Positions 1-17,977 of a stretch of 64,000 nt of DNA are shown in pieces. The stretch comes from Scylla paramamosain (taxonomy: Eukaryota; Arthropoda; Malacostraca; Decapoda; Portunidae). The number at the start of each line of letters is the position of its first letter. Position 1 is the first letter of the stretch. The notes below the pieces were generated by a model. That model was not told the DNA's origin and searched no databases. It saw only the letters and a list, made by a program, of their open reading frames with translations. The translations under genes were made by a program, and so were the position numbers. The stretch spans positions 23,040,079-23,104,078 of the forward strand of contig NC_087151.1 of the NCBI RefSeq assembly GCF_035594125.1, read 5' to 3'.

Positions 1-346
1 CACGGTTCTCGTAATGTCCTTTCCTTTATATTTTGGTGTTTTTGTACAAAAGTAGTTAAAAACGCACATAATACTTGTTTTTAGATAGGTTGTTTTCTGA
101 TTCTATATATGGTGCTGTTTAGCTTTTGGTGCCTAATATCCAGGAAAACACTCAACAGATACTTTTCTTGTCATGTCTTTTCTTTTCCCCATATAAGGGG
201 ATGCATTTCTACATACATTTCTGCATACATTTCTGCGTTTTGGTACCTAATAATGTAAAAAAAACAATAAAAATACACGTTTTTCGTAATGTTTTTTTCC
301 CTTTCTCCATATAGAGTGGTATTAACAGTTTTCGCGTTTTCTTATC

Positions 347-348
<2 letters not shown>

Positions 349-384
<36 letters not shown>

Positions 385-406
385 TAATAATAATAATAAA
401 AATAAT
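349..406. repeat. (AAT)n microsatellite
   Basis: Near-continuous ATA/AAT triplets with two AAA interruptions, embedded in the satellite. Confidence 0.95.
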
Positions 407-1241
407 GCATAATTCTGGTAATATCTTTTCATTGCCTATATGCAGTAGTTTGCATGCTTTTTGGTATTTCTCTACGTAACAAGCTGAAAAACACTCAAAA
501 TACACGATTTTGGTAAATTTATTCTATTATTGCACATAAGAGGTGTTTTCATGCGTTTCCTACGAAAGTAGCTAAAAAAAATTAAAAGAATCGTTTTTGG
601 TAATGATATTTTGCTTTCCCATATAGGGTGTTTTCCATGTTTTTATCCTTTTGGTGCCTAGTGCGCTCATAAACAGTCAAAAGACACGTTTGTGGAAATT
701 TTGTTTGCCTTTTCTTATATAAAGTGCTTTACATGCATTTTGGCGTTTTGATACCTAACAATGTGAAATGCCCTCAAAATACTCCTTTTTGTAGCGTTGT
801 TCTTTTTTCTCCGTATATAGTCCTACTCATGCGTTTTAGCATTTTGTTACCTAAAAAGCCCAAAAATTCATGATACACGTTTCTCTTAATGTCTTTTCGT
901 TTCCCCATGTAGAGTATTTTGCATGCATTATGGCTTTTTCTACGTAACAAGCTAAAAAAAACACACAAGGTATTGATTTTTAGTAATGTTATTCTGTTTC
1001 GCCATAAAAGGTTGTTTTCCATCCGTTTTAGCGTTCTAGTACCTAGGTACCTCAAAAGACTGAAAAAGTCGTTATTTGTAATGTTGTTTTCTTTTCATAT
1101 AGAGGTTCCTTTCCATGCTTTTTAGCGATATGGTGCTTAGCACACTCGTCAAAGATATATATTTTTTTTTAAATCTCGTTTCCTTTCTCCAGTTAATGTG
1201 CTTTGTATGCATTTTGGTTGTTTGATACCTAAAGATGTGAT

Positions 1242-1350
<109 letters not shown>

Positions 1351-1944
1351 TTAGCGTTTTGGTACGTAAGAAGCCGAAAAAGATAAGTTTTTGGTAAAGT
1401 TCTTTTCTATTCCTATATTGGATGCTTTCCATACTTTTTGTCTTTTTCTAAGAGTTTTGGAGCTTATCATGCACAAAAATACTCAAAATATGTTTCTAGT
1501 AATGTCATTTAATTTCTTAATATAATTGACTTTGCAAGCATTTTTGCGTTTTTTGGTACCTAAAAAAGAAAAACACTTGAAATTCAAGTTTTTGGTTATG
1601 TTCTTTTTCTCGATATAGGGTGTTACTGATGCGATTTCGCGTTTTGGTACCTAATAAGCTCAAAACTCTCATATCTGAAATTTCTTTTATCTGAATGTCT
1701 TTTGTTTCTCCATAAAGGGTTATTTGAGTTTTAGCGTTTTGATACTTAAATAGTTCAAAAACACACACAAAAAAAAAGTTTTTTTGTCAATGGTGTTTCG
1801 TTTCTCCATATAGAGTGCTATTAACACCTTCTCGCCTTTTTGTACCTAAGAAGTAAAAAAAAAAAAAAAATGCGCATATTTCGCTTCTCTTAATGTCTTT
1901 TACTTTCCCATATAGGGTACTTTCTATGGATTTTAACCTTGTAC

Positions 1945-3365
1945 TTGAGGAAACAGAACAACATTTTTGAAAAATGTGTGGTTAAGTATTTTCAGTTTGT
2001 TAGGTACAACAAAATAAATAAATAAATAAATAAATAAATTTCCAAAAGCATGAGTTTTAATTATTTTTCAACTTGTTAGGTACAAAATTGCCAAATACAT
2101 GCAAATTAGCATATATAATGAAACGATATAATCACAAACGTGTATATGTTTTTTTTTTCTTTTTTTTTTAATGTTCTAAGGTATCAAAAAAGTTATGTTC
2201 CGGAGGAACATAACTTTATCAAAAACGTGTGTACTTAGTGTCTTTAAGTTCATTAGGTGCAAAAACGCACATATGAGGAAACTAAACGATATTACCACAA
2301 ACGTATCTTATGAGTGTTTTTTAAGATTCTTCGGTGCTGAAACGCTTAAACTTATGAATATTCCTCTATATAGGGGGAACAAAAAAAAAAAGCATCATTA
2401 CAAAAATGTGTATTATGAGTGTGATTCACCATGTTACGTACCAAAACGCCAAAATGCAGAGAAAGAATCCTTTCTGGAGAAAAAAAAAAATCAGCATATA
2501 ATATTAAAAAAAAGTGTGTTTTAAGTGTTTTTGTTGGATATCAAAATGCCAAACCTAAGCAAAGGTTCCAGTGTAGGGAAACGAAACGAAATAATCACAA
2601 ACAAAAGCTATCAGGACGCTAAAACACAAAAATAGTACTCTAGATTCAGAAACAGAACAACATTAAGAAAAGCGTTATGAATTATGAATCTTATTCACTA
2701 TGATAGGTGCAAAAACTTCAAAATGCTTACCTGTATGCATATATATCTATATACCTATATTAAGAAACACATCTATATTACTAAAAACCTGCATTATGAC
2801 TGTTTTTTTTTATTTAGTTAGATATCTTAAGATATCTTAAGATATCTTATTAGAAAATGAAACAACTGCCAAAAACATGTTTTTTTCAGGTTTTGCGTAT
2901 GAAAAAGCTAAAATTCATGAAAAACATCCCTTAAGGAGAAACAGAACAATCTCACAAATAAAGTGTTTTTTGAGTGTTTTTTTTTTTTTTTTTTTTTTAG
3001 CTTCTTACGTACCAAAACTCTAAAATGCATGCAAAACTCTCTGTCCGGAGGAACATAACAACATTACCAATAATGTGTGTTTTAAGTGTTTTTTTTTTTT
3101 TTTTCAGTTCATTATATACCAAAACGCCTAGACATTTACAAATCGGCCATTATGGGGAAACTAAGCGATATTTCCACACACGTGTCTTATGAGAGTTTTT
3201 TACGGTTTTTAGGTGATGAGACGCTAACACAAATAAATATTAATCTATATTGAGAAAGAAAACGTTATTACTAAAAGTGTGTGTTATGAGGCTCATTCAC
3301 CATATTAAGTACAAAAACGCCAAAAATGTATACAAAGAACTTTTCTGGAGAAACAGAATATTTCC
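1945..3365 (+). repeat. Satellite block, family A, forward orientation
   Basis: Monomers read forward (for example 'TACCAAAACGCCAAAATGCA' near 2440) and include the 'GATTCACCATGTTA' variant that marks family A. It is flanked on both sides by reverse-orientation satellite, so it is an inverted segment of about 1.4 kb. The flanks of the switch near 1940-1990 and 3365 are plain satellite with no other element. Confidence 0.75.
2820..2850. repeat. 10-bp tandem repeat, three copies
   Basis: Three consecutive copies of AGATATCTTA; each contains the palindrome GATATC. It is a local expansion within a satellite monomer. Confidence 0.9.
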
Positions 3366-5298
3366 AAACAGTAAGTTTCTTTTCATGCATTTTATCGTTT
3401 TTGTACCTAACGTACAATAATAAGACTCATAATACACGTTTTTTTTTTTTTTCTTAAAGTTGTTTTGTTTGTCAGTATAGAGTATTATCCACGTGTTTTA
3501 GAGTTCTGATATCTAACAAAATCGAAAACGGTCATAATACACGGTTGTGATTATATCTTTTGGTATCCCTATATTGGCTATTTTGCATGTTTTTTTTGGC
3601 CTTTTAGTACTTATAAACTTGAAAAAAAAATAAATAAAACAAACGTTTTTTGTTTCTCCAAAAATTTAAGATTTTGTACCTAATATGGTGTATCACTTTC
3701 ATAATACACATTTTTATTAATGATATTCTGTTACTCAACTTTGAGTATTATTCATATGTTGTAGTGTTTTAACACCTAAAAACCTCAAAAAACACTCATA
3801 AGACACGTCTTTGACAATATAATTTAGTTTTCCAATATTGGCTAATTTGCATGTGTTTTGGCGTACCTAATAAACTCAAAAGCACACCTTTTTGGTAATA
3901 TTTTTCTGTTCCTCGAGAATGGGTGTTTTGGATGCATATTAGAGTTTTGGTACCTAAAAAGCTCATAAACACTGGAAAGACACAATTTTGATAACATTGT
4001 TTAGTTGTCCATTTTAGGGTGTTTTCCCTGCTTTTTAGCGTTTAGGTGCCTAATATGTTTAGAAACAGGCAAATAAAACGTTTCTGGTAATATTGTTACG
4101 TTATCCCATATAGGATGCTTTGCATGCATTTGGGGCTTTAATAACTAACTAGCTAAAAACACTCAAAATATACTTTTTGATAAAGTTGTTCTGTTTCTCC
4201 AAAAAGGGTGTTTAGCATGTGTTTTAGAGTTTTGGTTTGTAAGAATCCGAAAACACTTAAATGAAACGTTTTTGGTAAAGTTGTTTACTTTTCCAATATA
4301 TTGTACTTTTCACTCACTTTGGCGTTTTGGTATCGAACAATATAAAAAAAAAAAAAAACATTGATCATACAGTTTTTTGGTAATGTAGTTCTGTTTTATT
4401 CTTTTTTTGTTTGCATGCATTTTGACGTTTTGGTACCTAACATGGTGAAAAATACTGTTCTGTTTCTTAATATAGGATACTATTCACGTGTTTTAGCTTT
4501 CTGATACATTAGAACATCAAAAACACACGTAACACATGTTTGTGTTTATATAATTCATTTTTCCCATATTGATATTTTGCAAGTGTTTTGGTGTTTTGGT
4601 ACTTAACAAACTGAAAAACACTTAAAACACACATTTTTGGAAATACCTTTTTTTTCAGAAATGGTTTTTGTATGTATTTTGGCAATTTAGGACATAACAT
4701 GATGAATAACATTCAAAATACAAGTTTTTAGTAATGATGTTCTCTTCCTCAATTTTGATTAATATTCATATGCTTTAGCGTTTCAACATCTAAGAGCCTT
4801 AAAAAACACTCATATGACACGTTTGAGATAATTTGCATGTGTTTTGGTACCTAATAAACTAAAAAAAACACCCAAAACACATGTTTTTAGTAATGCTGTT
4901 CTGTTCCTCCAGACAAGGTGTTTTGTATGTATTTTTGAAGATTTCTTATGTAAGAAGCTAAAAAAAAAGCTGAAAAGATACAAATTGTTAAAGTTGTTTA
5001 GTTTTCTAAATAGAGTTTTTTTCCATACTTTTTAGCATTTCGGTGCCTAATTTGCTAAACAAAAAAAATAAAATAAACAAGCAAATGACACGTTTCTCGT
5101 AATGTCGTTTCATTACCCTTAAACGATGCTTTGCAACCATTTTGGAGATTTGATACCTAACAAGCTCAAAAACTCTCAAGATACACTATTTTGATGAGGT
5201 TAATCTCTATAAAGGGTGTTTTGCATGAGTTTTATCGTTTTGGTATATAAGTAGCTGAAAACACTCAAATGTATTCTTTTCCAAAATAGTGTGCTTTG
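3366..5298 (-). repeat. Satellite block, family A, reverse orientation
   Basis: Reverse-oriented monomers. Distinct variants recur about 1 kb apart: the 'CACGTGTTTTAG...CTGATA' variant at about 3490 and 4480, and the 'TTCATATG' variant at about 3748 and 4768. This suggests a long higher-order unit of roughly 11 monomers. No gene seen. Confidence 0.75.
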
Positions 5299-7576
5299 CA
5301 TCTTCTTTTCCTCACTGAACTCAGGTGTCTGAGGCAACTGACAGTAGCCCCTTTTCTGTTCCCTCCTACTTTCCCTATCCTCATTTTCAATCCAAAGCTG
5401 GATGTTGCGTGAATGTGCGCAACGGCTCTCGTACCCACGCTCTTGAATCTTCCGAGATTTTCACTATCTGGCTACGACTACAGAGTCACTCTCAAACTAA
5501 ATTTATCTGTGCTGTATACCTCTCACCTAACTCCTCTGACAATAAGAAATTCTTTGACTAAACTTCCAAAGTGAGCACATTCTGACTCTCTTCCCTTTTG
5601 CAGCGATCTTCATTCTTGGAGACTTCAATGTTCACCACCAGCTTGGGCTTTCCTCTCCCTTCACTGACCATCCTGGTGAGCTAGCCTTCAACTTTGCTAT
5701 CCTCCACGACCTAGAGCAATTGGTGCAACAACCTACTCGTATTCCTGACCGTCTTGGAGATACGCCTAATATTCTTGACCTTTTCCTGACCTCTAATCCT
5801 GATTATGGTGTCACCCTTTCTTCTCCATTGGACTCCTCCGATCACAATCTCATATCTGTATCTTGTCCTCTCGCTCCAATCCCTTCTCAGGATCCACCTA
5901 AGCGAAGATGCCTCTGTCGTTTTGCCTCTGATTGTTGAGGGGGACCTGACTATTTAGCTGATTTTCCTTGGAATGACTACTGCTTCCGTGTCAGAAACCC
6001 GTGTTTGTGTGGCGAGCGCATAACAGAGATGATAGTGTCTGGCATAAAGGCGTACACTCCTCCCTCTTTTCCTCGACCTAAACCTTGCAAACCTTGGTTT
6101 AACACATCTTGTTCTCGTGTTATATACGAGTATATTCTATATATGATAGAGAGGTAGCCCACCAAAGGTACTTAAGCCTTCCATCACCAGAATCTCATGC
6201 ACTTTATATTTCTTCCCGGAACCATGCAAAGTCTGTTTCCCAACTAGCCAAAAACTCCTTCATGAACAGAAAATGTCAAAATCTTTTTTTGAGATCTAAC
6301 TCCCCTTGTGATTTCTGGCACCTAGTCAAAAATATCTCCAATAACTTTGCTTCTTCTTCTTTCTCTCCTTTATTTCAACCAGATGGCACCACTGCTATCA
6401 CATCTATCTCTAAAGCTGAACTCTTCGCTTAAACCTTTGCTAAAAACTCTACCTTGGTCGATTCAAGGCTTGTTCCTCCCTCTCCTCCACCTTCTGACTA
6501 CTTCATGCTACCTATTAAAATTCTTCGCAATAATGCTTTCCATGCTGGCCTAAATGCTCTGAAGACTTATGGACCTGATGGGGTCCCTCCTATTGTTCTC
6601 CGAAACTGTGCCTCCGTGCTTGCACCTTGCTTATTCAAAGTCTTTCAGCTCGGTCTATCAACATCTACCTTTCTTTCTTGCTTGAAGTTTGCCTACATTC
6701 ATTCTGTTCCTAAATCCCGTTCTAATCCCTCAGACTACCGTCGTGCCTATCTAAAGATTTTGAATCTATCCTCAACAGGAAGAAACGTTTGCTGTTGCCT
6801 TGGATATATCAAAAGCTTTTGATAGAGTCCGGCACAAAGCTGTTCTTCTAAATCTATTAACAGTGGTGTTCTTCAGGATACTTTCCTGTCACCCACTCTC
6901 TTCTTATTATTAATCAATGACCTTCTAGACCAAACTTCTTGTCCTATTCACTTCTACGCTGATGATAACACCCTGCACTTTTCCACGTCTTTTCATAGAC
7001 TTCAGAAGTAAACATTTCATGCAGGGAAGCCACAGAACGCCTGGCTTCTGATCCTTCTAAAATTTCTGATTGGGGCAGAGCAAATTTGGTATTGTTCCGT
7101 GCCTCAAAAACCCAGTTCCTCCATTTATGAACTTGACACAACCTTCCAGACAACTATCCCCTCTTCCTCAATGACACTCAACTCTTCTCCTTTTCTACAC
7201 TGATCATCCTCGGTCTCTCCTTTACTTATAATCTGAAGTGGAAACCTCACACCTCATCTCTAGCTAAAACAGCTTCTATAAAGTTAGGCGTTCTGAGACG
7301 TCTCCGCCAGTTTTTCTAACACCCCCTACCTGCTGTTAACTCTGTACAAGGGCCTTATCCGTCCATGAATGAAGTATGCTTCACATGTCTGGGAGGGTTC
7401 CACTCATACTGCTCTTTTAGACAGAGTGGAATCAAAAGCTTTTCGTCTCATTACCTCCTCTTCTCTAGCTGATTGTCTTCAGCCTCCCTTTCATCGCTGC
7501 AATGTTGCATCTCTAACTATCTTCTACCGGTATTTTCATGCTAACTGCTCTTCTGATCTTGCTAACTGCGTGCTAC
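5299..7576 (+). mobile_element. Non-LTR retrotransposon copy 1 (Jockey/X-element-like), truncated, broken
   Basis: Decayed ORF2-type sequence. The endonuclease half covers about 5299-6100: the YLSPNSSD stretch is near 5518, the GDFNVHH motif near 5620 and [10 protein letters not shown] near 5840. The reverse transcriptase half follows: 'YGPDGVP' near 6570, 'DISKAFDRV' near 6810 and the catalytic FYADD box near 6952. Two internal stretches present in the other copies are missing, around 6760-6780 and 6840-6855, so part of the fingers/palm is deleted. Stops and frame changes occur throughout. Both ends abut satellite: the 5' UTR and start of the endonuclease are missing, and the 3' end stops inside the C-terminal region. 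Assignment to the Jockey/X-element superfamily is by recognition of protein motifs, not a search. Confidence 0.85.
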
Positions 7577-11480
<3,904 letters not shown>

Positions 11481-11481
11481 G

Positions 11482-14206
11482 TAGGGACACAGGGACAAGG
11501 GCAACAAAAATCCCCCACCAACAAAAAAATATATACAAAATAAATAAAAAAATAAATAAATAACCCGCTGAGACAATGGTCCCTGAACAGGTTCCGAAGC
11601 GGCAGTCAAAAATGCATAAGTGTCTTAAATGATAAGTGTCTTGAAAGAATTCAATTTATAGGAAGGTGGAAACACATAATCAGGCATGGAGTTCCAAACT
11701 TTACCAGAGAAAGGAATTCTTGATTGAAAATACTGGTTAACTCTTGCATTAGAGAGGTGGACAGAATAGGGGTGAGTGAAAGAAGAAAGTCTTGTGCAGA
11801 GAGGCCGCAGGCGGAAGGGAGGCATGTAGTTAGCAAGATCAGAAGAGCAGTTAGCATGAAAATAGCGGTAGAGGGTAGCTAAAGATTTAACATTGCGTCG
11901 GTGAGAAAGAAGCTGATGCAGTCAGTTAGATGAGAGCTGATGATACGAAAATCTTTTGATTCCACTCTTTCTAAAATAGCCGTATGAGTGGAATCCCCCA
12001 AACATGTGAAGCATATTCCATGCATGGACGGATAAGGATCTTGTATAGGCTTAGCAGCTGGGGGGATGAGAAAAATTGTTGAAATCTCAGAACACCTAAC
12101 TTCAAAGAAGCGTTTTTAGCTGGTGATGAGTTTTGAAGTTTCTAGTTTAGGTTCTAAAAAAAAAAAAGAAAAAAAAAAAAAGTTCAGTGTAGAAGAGATG
12201 AACAATTGATTGTCTTTATACAAGAGAGGATAGTTGTCTGGAAGGTTGTGTTGAGTTGATTGGTATAGGAATTGAGTTTTTAAGGCATTAAACAATTAAT
12301 GCAAACAATTAATCAGAAATTTTAGAGAGATCGAAAGTTAGGCATCCTTGCGTGAACTGTTTACTTCCAGAAGGGTTGAACGTTTATAGAAAGAAGTGAA
12401 AAAATGCAGGGTGGTATCATCAGCATTGGATTGGATAGGATAATATGTTTCGTTTAGAAGATCGTTAATGAGTAATGGGATGACAATGGGTGACAGGACA
12501 GTACACTTAGGAACACCTCTGTTAATAGATTTAGAAGAACAGTGACCGTCTACCACAGGAGCAATAGAACGGTCAGAAAGGAAACTTGTGATGAAGATAC
12601 TGAGAGAAGAATAAAAGCTGTAGGTGGGTAGTTTGGAAATCAAAGTTTTAGGCCAGACTCTATTAAAAAAGAAAATAATATGTATAAGGCAACAGCAAAT
12701 GTTTTACCAAAATCTCTCAAAGAGGATGACCGAGATTCAATAAGGAAAGCCAGATCACCAGTAGAGCGGCCTTGACTGAATCCAAACTGGCGATTAGATA
12801 GAAGTTTGTCAAGTGATATATGTTTAATAATCTTCCTGTTGAAGGTAGATTAAAAAACTTTAGATAGGTAGGAAATTAAAGCAATAGGACGGTAGTTTGA
12901 GGGATTAGAATGCCCACCATTTTTAGGAAAAGGCTGAATGTAGGTAAGCTTCCAGCAAGAAGGAAAGGTAGATATTGAGAGGCAGAGTTGAAAGAGTTTC
13001 ACTAGGCAAGGTGCCAACACAGAGACACGGTTTCTTAGAAGAAGAGGGACCCCATCATGTTCATAAGCCTTCCGAGGTTTTAGGCCAACAAGGGCATGGA
13101 AAACTTCATTACGAAGAATTTTAATAGGTTGAAAGAAGTAGTCAGAGGGTGGAGGAGAGGCAGGATAGCAAAGGTTTGAGCGAAGAGTTCAGTTTTAGAA
13201 ATAGATGTGATAGCAATGGTGCCATCTGTTTGAAATAAAGGATAAAAAAAAAGAAGCAAAGTTATTGAAGATGTTTTTGGATAGATGCCAGAAGTAACGA
13301 GGGGAGTTAGATCTTGAAAGATTTTGACACTTTCTTTTAATGAATAAAGTTTTGGCTACTTAGAAAACAGACTTGGCATGGTTCCGGGCAGACATAAAGT
13401 TCATGAGATTATGGTGTTGGAAGGCTTAAGTACTTTTTTGTGGGCCACCTCTCAATTATATACAGCATGAGAACAGGCTGTGTTAAACAAAGGTTTGGAG
13501 GGTTTAGGTCGAGAAAAAGAGTGAGGAATGTATGCCTGCCTCTATGCCAGACACTATCTCCTCTGTTATGCACTCGGCACACAGATACGGGTCTCTGACA
13601 CGGATGCAGTAGTCCTTCCAAGAAAAATCAGCAAAATACCTCCTCAGGTCCTTCCAACTAACAGAGGCAAAACGCCAGGGGCACCTCCGCTTAGGGTGAT
13701 CCAAAAGAAGGATTGGAGCGACAGGACAAGATACAGATATGAGATTGTGATCGGAGGAGCCCAATTGAGAAGAGATGGTAACAGCATAAGCAGAAGGATT
13801 AGAGGTAATGAAAATGTCAAGAATACCTGGCGTATCTCGAGGACGGCGAGGAATACAGGTAGGATGTTGCACCAATTACACTAGGTCATGGAGCATAATT
13901 GAAGGCTACTTCACAAGGATGGTTAGTGAAGTGAGAGGAAAGCCAAAGCTGGAGTTAACACTGAAGTCTCAAATAATGGTGATCTCTGTAAAAGGGAAGA
14001 AATAATGTGCTCCACTTTGAAAATAAAGCAGGCAAAGAATTTTCTTATTGTCAGAGGAGATAGGTGAGAGGAATACAGCACAGATAAATTTAGTTTGAGA
14101 GTGACTCTATAGTCGTAGCCAGACAGTATAAAACTCTGAAGATTCGATAGCGTGGGCGCGAGAGCAGGTTAAGTCACTGCGCACATTAAAACAACATCAA
14201 GATTTG
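11482..14206 (-). mobile_element. Non-LTR retrotransposon copy 2, minus strand, with 3' UTR
   Basis: Read on the minus strand, this copy runs from the endonuclease (start lost at about 14206) through reverse transcriptase to a 3' UTR. The endonuclease '[10 protein letters not shown]' motif lies near 13740. The reverse transcriptase 'GVP' box is near 12510, and the catalytic box near 12420 reads NADD instead of YADD, so the active site is altered. The C-terminal region (about 11625-11830) ends in a short UTR with ATTT-rich tail at about 11482-11560. Frame changes and stops are scattered. The 3' end keeps a true terminus, while the 5' end is cut, which is the usual pattern of target-primed insertion. 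Confidence 0.85.
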
Positions 14207-15212
14207 GATTAAAACACAGGTTTTTGGAAATGTTGTTCTGTTTCTCTAGAAAGGGTTGTTTGTATCCATTTTTATCATTCTGGTACCATAAATGGTGAAT
14301 CACACTCATAATAAACGTTTTTGATGACGATGTTCTATTTCTTAATATTGTGTAATATATATTAATTTGTTTCAACGTTTTAGCATCTAAGAACCTTAAA
14401 ATCACTCATAAGACAGATTTGTGGTAATATCTTTTCGTTTCCCATCATTGCATTTGTATAGGAATTTTAGTATATAATGAACTCAGAAATACTCAAAACA
14501 CACGTTTTTGATAATGTTGTTATGCTCGTCCAGAAAGATTAATTTGAATGCATTTCAGAGTTTTGGTACGTAACAAGCTTAAAAACACTGAAAAGACATA
14601 ATTTTAATAATATTTTTTTGTTTTTCAATATATTTTTTTTATATCTTTATTTATTTATTTATTCATTTTTTTTTGTGTGTGTGCTTTGGTGTCTGATATC
14701 CTAAAAAAAAAAAAAAAAAAAAAAAATCACCCGTTTTTGGTAATGTCGTTTCATTATCCTATATAAGTTCTTTGCATGCATTGAGGCGTTTTGCTACCTA
14801 ACAAATAAAAAAAAAAAACTTTCTTCTTTAAGGGTGTTTTGCATGCATTTTAGCGTTTTAGTACGTAAAAAGCTGGAAAACTCTGAAAATAAAAATTTTT
14901 GGTAATGCTGTATTCTTTTCCAATATAGTGTGCAGTTTGGTCTTTTGCTATCCAACAGGTTTAAAAAAAAAAATTTTTGGTAATGTTGTTCTGTTTCTTC
15001 ATATAGGTTTCTCTGTATTCATCTTGGCGTTTTGGTTAATAACATGCTCAAAAACGCTCAAAATCAACTTTTTAATGAAATTGTTGTTTCTCCATAAATT
15101 GTGTTTTGCATGCTTTTTACTGTTTTGGAACGTAAGAAGATAAAAACACTCAAAAGCCACTTTTTTTTTTGTATTATTTTTCTTCCTAATATAGTGTGCT
15201 TTCTATGCACTT

Positions 15213-15329
<117 letters not shown>

Positions 15330-15929
15330 TCATAAGAGACGTTTCCGGTAATATTATTTAGTTTTCCCTTATTAATTGATTTGCATGTGTTTAACCAATA
15401 TGGTTCCCAATAGACTGAAAAACTGTCAAAACACTTGTTTTTGGTACCTATTAAGTTCAATTTTTTTTTTTTTTTTTTGGTGGGGGGAGGTAATGCTATT
15501 CTGTTTCTTTATAATGCATTTTAATATTCTGGTAAGTAACAAGCTCAAAATACTCTTTTTTTTTTTAAGTTCTTCTCTTTCTCCATTAAGAATACTTTCC
15601 ATCTGTTTTAGCGTATTGAAAAACACTCACAAGAAAAGTTTTTGGGTAATGCTGTTTTCTTTTCCAGTATGGTGTCCTTTGCATGGAGTTTGGCATTTTG
15701 ATACCTAAGAAGTTCAAAAACATTTATAATACAGATTTTGGTAATATAGTTGTGTTTTTTTTTATATAAGTATCTTTATATGCCTTTTGGCGTTTTGATA
15801 TATGAAATGGTGAATAAGTCTCATAATACACGTTTTTGGTAATCTTGTACTTTTCCTCAATATTATTTACGTGTTTACCTGATACCTAAGAGAAACAAAA
15901 ACACTCATAACGCCCGTTTATGATTATAT

Positions 15930-16736
15930 CGTGTCTTTTTATTATGTTGGTTACTTTACATGAGTTTTTGCGTTCTTGGACCTAACAAACTATAAAACAC
16001 TTAAAACATACATTATTGGAAATTATCTGTTTCTCCAGAAAATGTTTTTTGTATACATTTTGGCGTTTTGTACCTAAAATAGTCAATGAGATTCATAATA
16101 CACGCTTTTAGTAATAATGATTTGCTTTTCAATATAGAGTAATACTTATTTGTTTTAGCGTCTCAGCACCTAAGAACCTCATAAAGAACGCTCATAAAAC
16201 ATGCTTGTGGGTATTTCCACAATTTAGCGTTTAGTTTCCTCATAACGGCTTAATTTACAAATGTTGAGGCGTTTTGGTATATAATGAATTGAAAAATATT
16301 AAAAACGCTCATTTTTGGCAATATTGTTTTGTCCCTCTGGAAAGGGAGTTTTCATGCATTTTAGAGTTTTAGTATGTAGAAGCTCAAAAGCACTCAAAAG
16401 ATACGATTATCATAATGATGTTAGTTTTACCATATCAGGTGTTTTCCATGCTTTTTAGCGTTTTGATGCCCAATATGCTCAAAACAGGCAAATGACACAC
16501 TTCTGCTAATGTCGTTTCATCGCCCCATATAGGGTGCTTTAAATGTATCGTTTCGTTTTATTATGTTGGTTACTTTACATGAGTTTTTTACGTTCTTGGA
16601 CCTAACAAACTATAAAATACTTAAAACATACATTATTGGAAATTATCTGTTTCTCCAGAAAATGTTTTTTGTATACATTTTGGCGTTTTTTACCTAAAAT
16701 AGTCAATGAGACTCATAATACACGCTTTTAGTAATA
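15930..16736. repeat. Recent local duplication within the satellite (~188 bp x2)
   Basis: 15930-16117 and 16549-16736 are nearly identical (a handful of mismatches) at an offset of 619 bp, whereas neighbouring monomers differ far more. The shared stretch includes 'CATTATTGGAAATTATCTG' and 'AAAATAGTCAATGAGA'. This marks a recent unequal exchange. Confidence 0.85.
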
Positions 16737-17977
16737 TGTTTTGGTACATAAGAAGCTCAAAAACACTCAATAAACAGTTTATTTGTCAAGCTATTCTGTT
16801 TCTCCATGAGGGGTATTCTTCATGCCTTTTAGCATTTTGATACGTAAAAGCTAAAGAAAATTCAGAAACCACGTTTTTTTACAATGTTGTCTTCTTTTCC
16901 AATATAATATGCTTTGCAAGCGCTTTGGCGCTTTGGTATCTAACAAGTTTAAAACCAGTCATAATGCTAGTGTTTGGTAATGTGGATGTGTTTCTTAATA
17001 AAGAATTCTTTGTATGCATTTTGAAGATTTCGTAACTAACATGGTGAATAATATTCATAATGAATGTTTTTTATTAATGCTGTTTTGTTTCTGAATATAG
17101 AGGACTATTTTCGTGTTTTAGTGTTCTGATATTTAACAAAAATAAATAAATTAATAAAAGTAAATAAATAAATAAATGAAAATAAATAAATAAAATAAAA
17201 TAATGTAAAAAAATAAATAAGTTATACTGGTTAATGACTATGTCGTTTCGTTTCCCTATATTGGTTACTTTGCATGTGTTTTGGCGTTTTTGTACCTAAC
17301 AAAGTGAAAAAAAAAATATATATAAAAAAATACAAGTTTTTGGAAATATTGTCATGTTTCTCTCTATTAGGTGTTCATCGTATGCATTTTGGCGTTTCGA
17401 TACGTAACACGGTGAATCACATTTATAATAGACATATTTTTCATTTATTTATTTATTTATTTTCTTTTTTAACTGAATATTACTCATATCTTTTAGTATA
17501 TCAGCACCAAAGAACTTTAAAAACATTCATAAGATCCCCAGATTTGCTAATTGCCATGTTACCATATTTCCATGGCGCTTTGCTACCTAATAAACTAAAA
17601 AAACACTTAAAACACACGATTTTGGTAATGTTTTTTTGTTCCTTCAGTAAGGATGTTTTCATGTATCTTAGAGTTTTGGTACGTAAGAAGTCCAATAACA
17701 CTCAAAAGACAAGATTCTGATATTGTTGTTTAGTTTTATAATATATGGTATATGTTTATTTATTTATTTATTTATTTATTTTTATAGTTTTGTGCGTAAT
17801 ATGCTCAATAACACGCAAATGACACGTTTCTGGTATGTTGTTTCATTACCCAATATAGGGTGCTAAGAATGCATTTTGATGTTTTGGTATCTAACACGCT
17901 CAAAAACACTCAAAATACATATTTTGGATGTTGTTCTTTTTTTTTTTTGTTTTCTATTAAGCGGTGTTTTGCATGCG

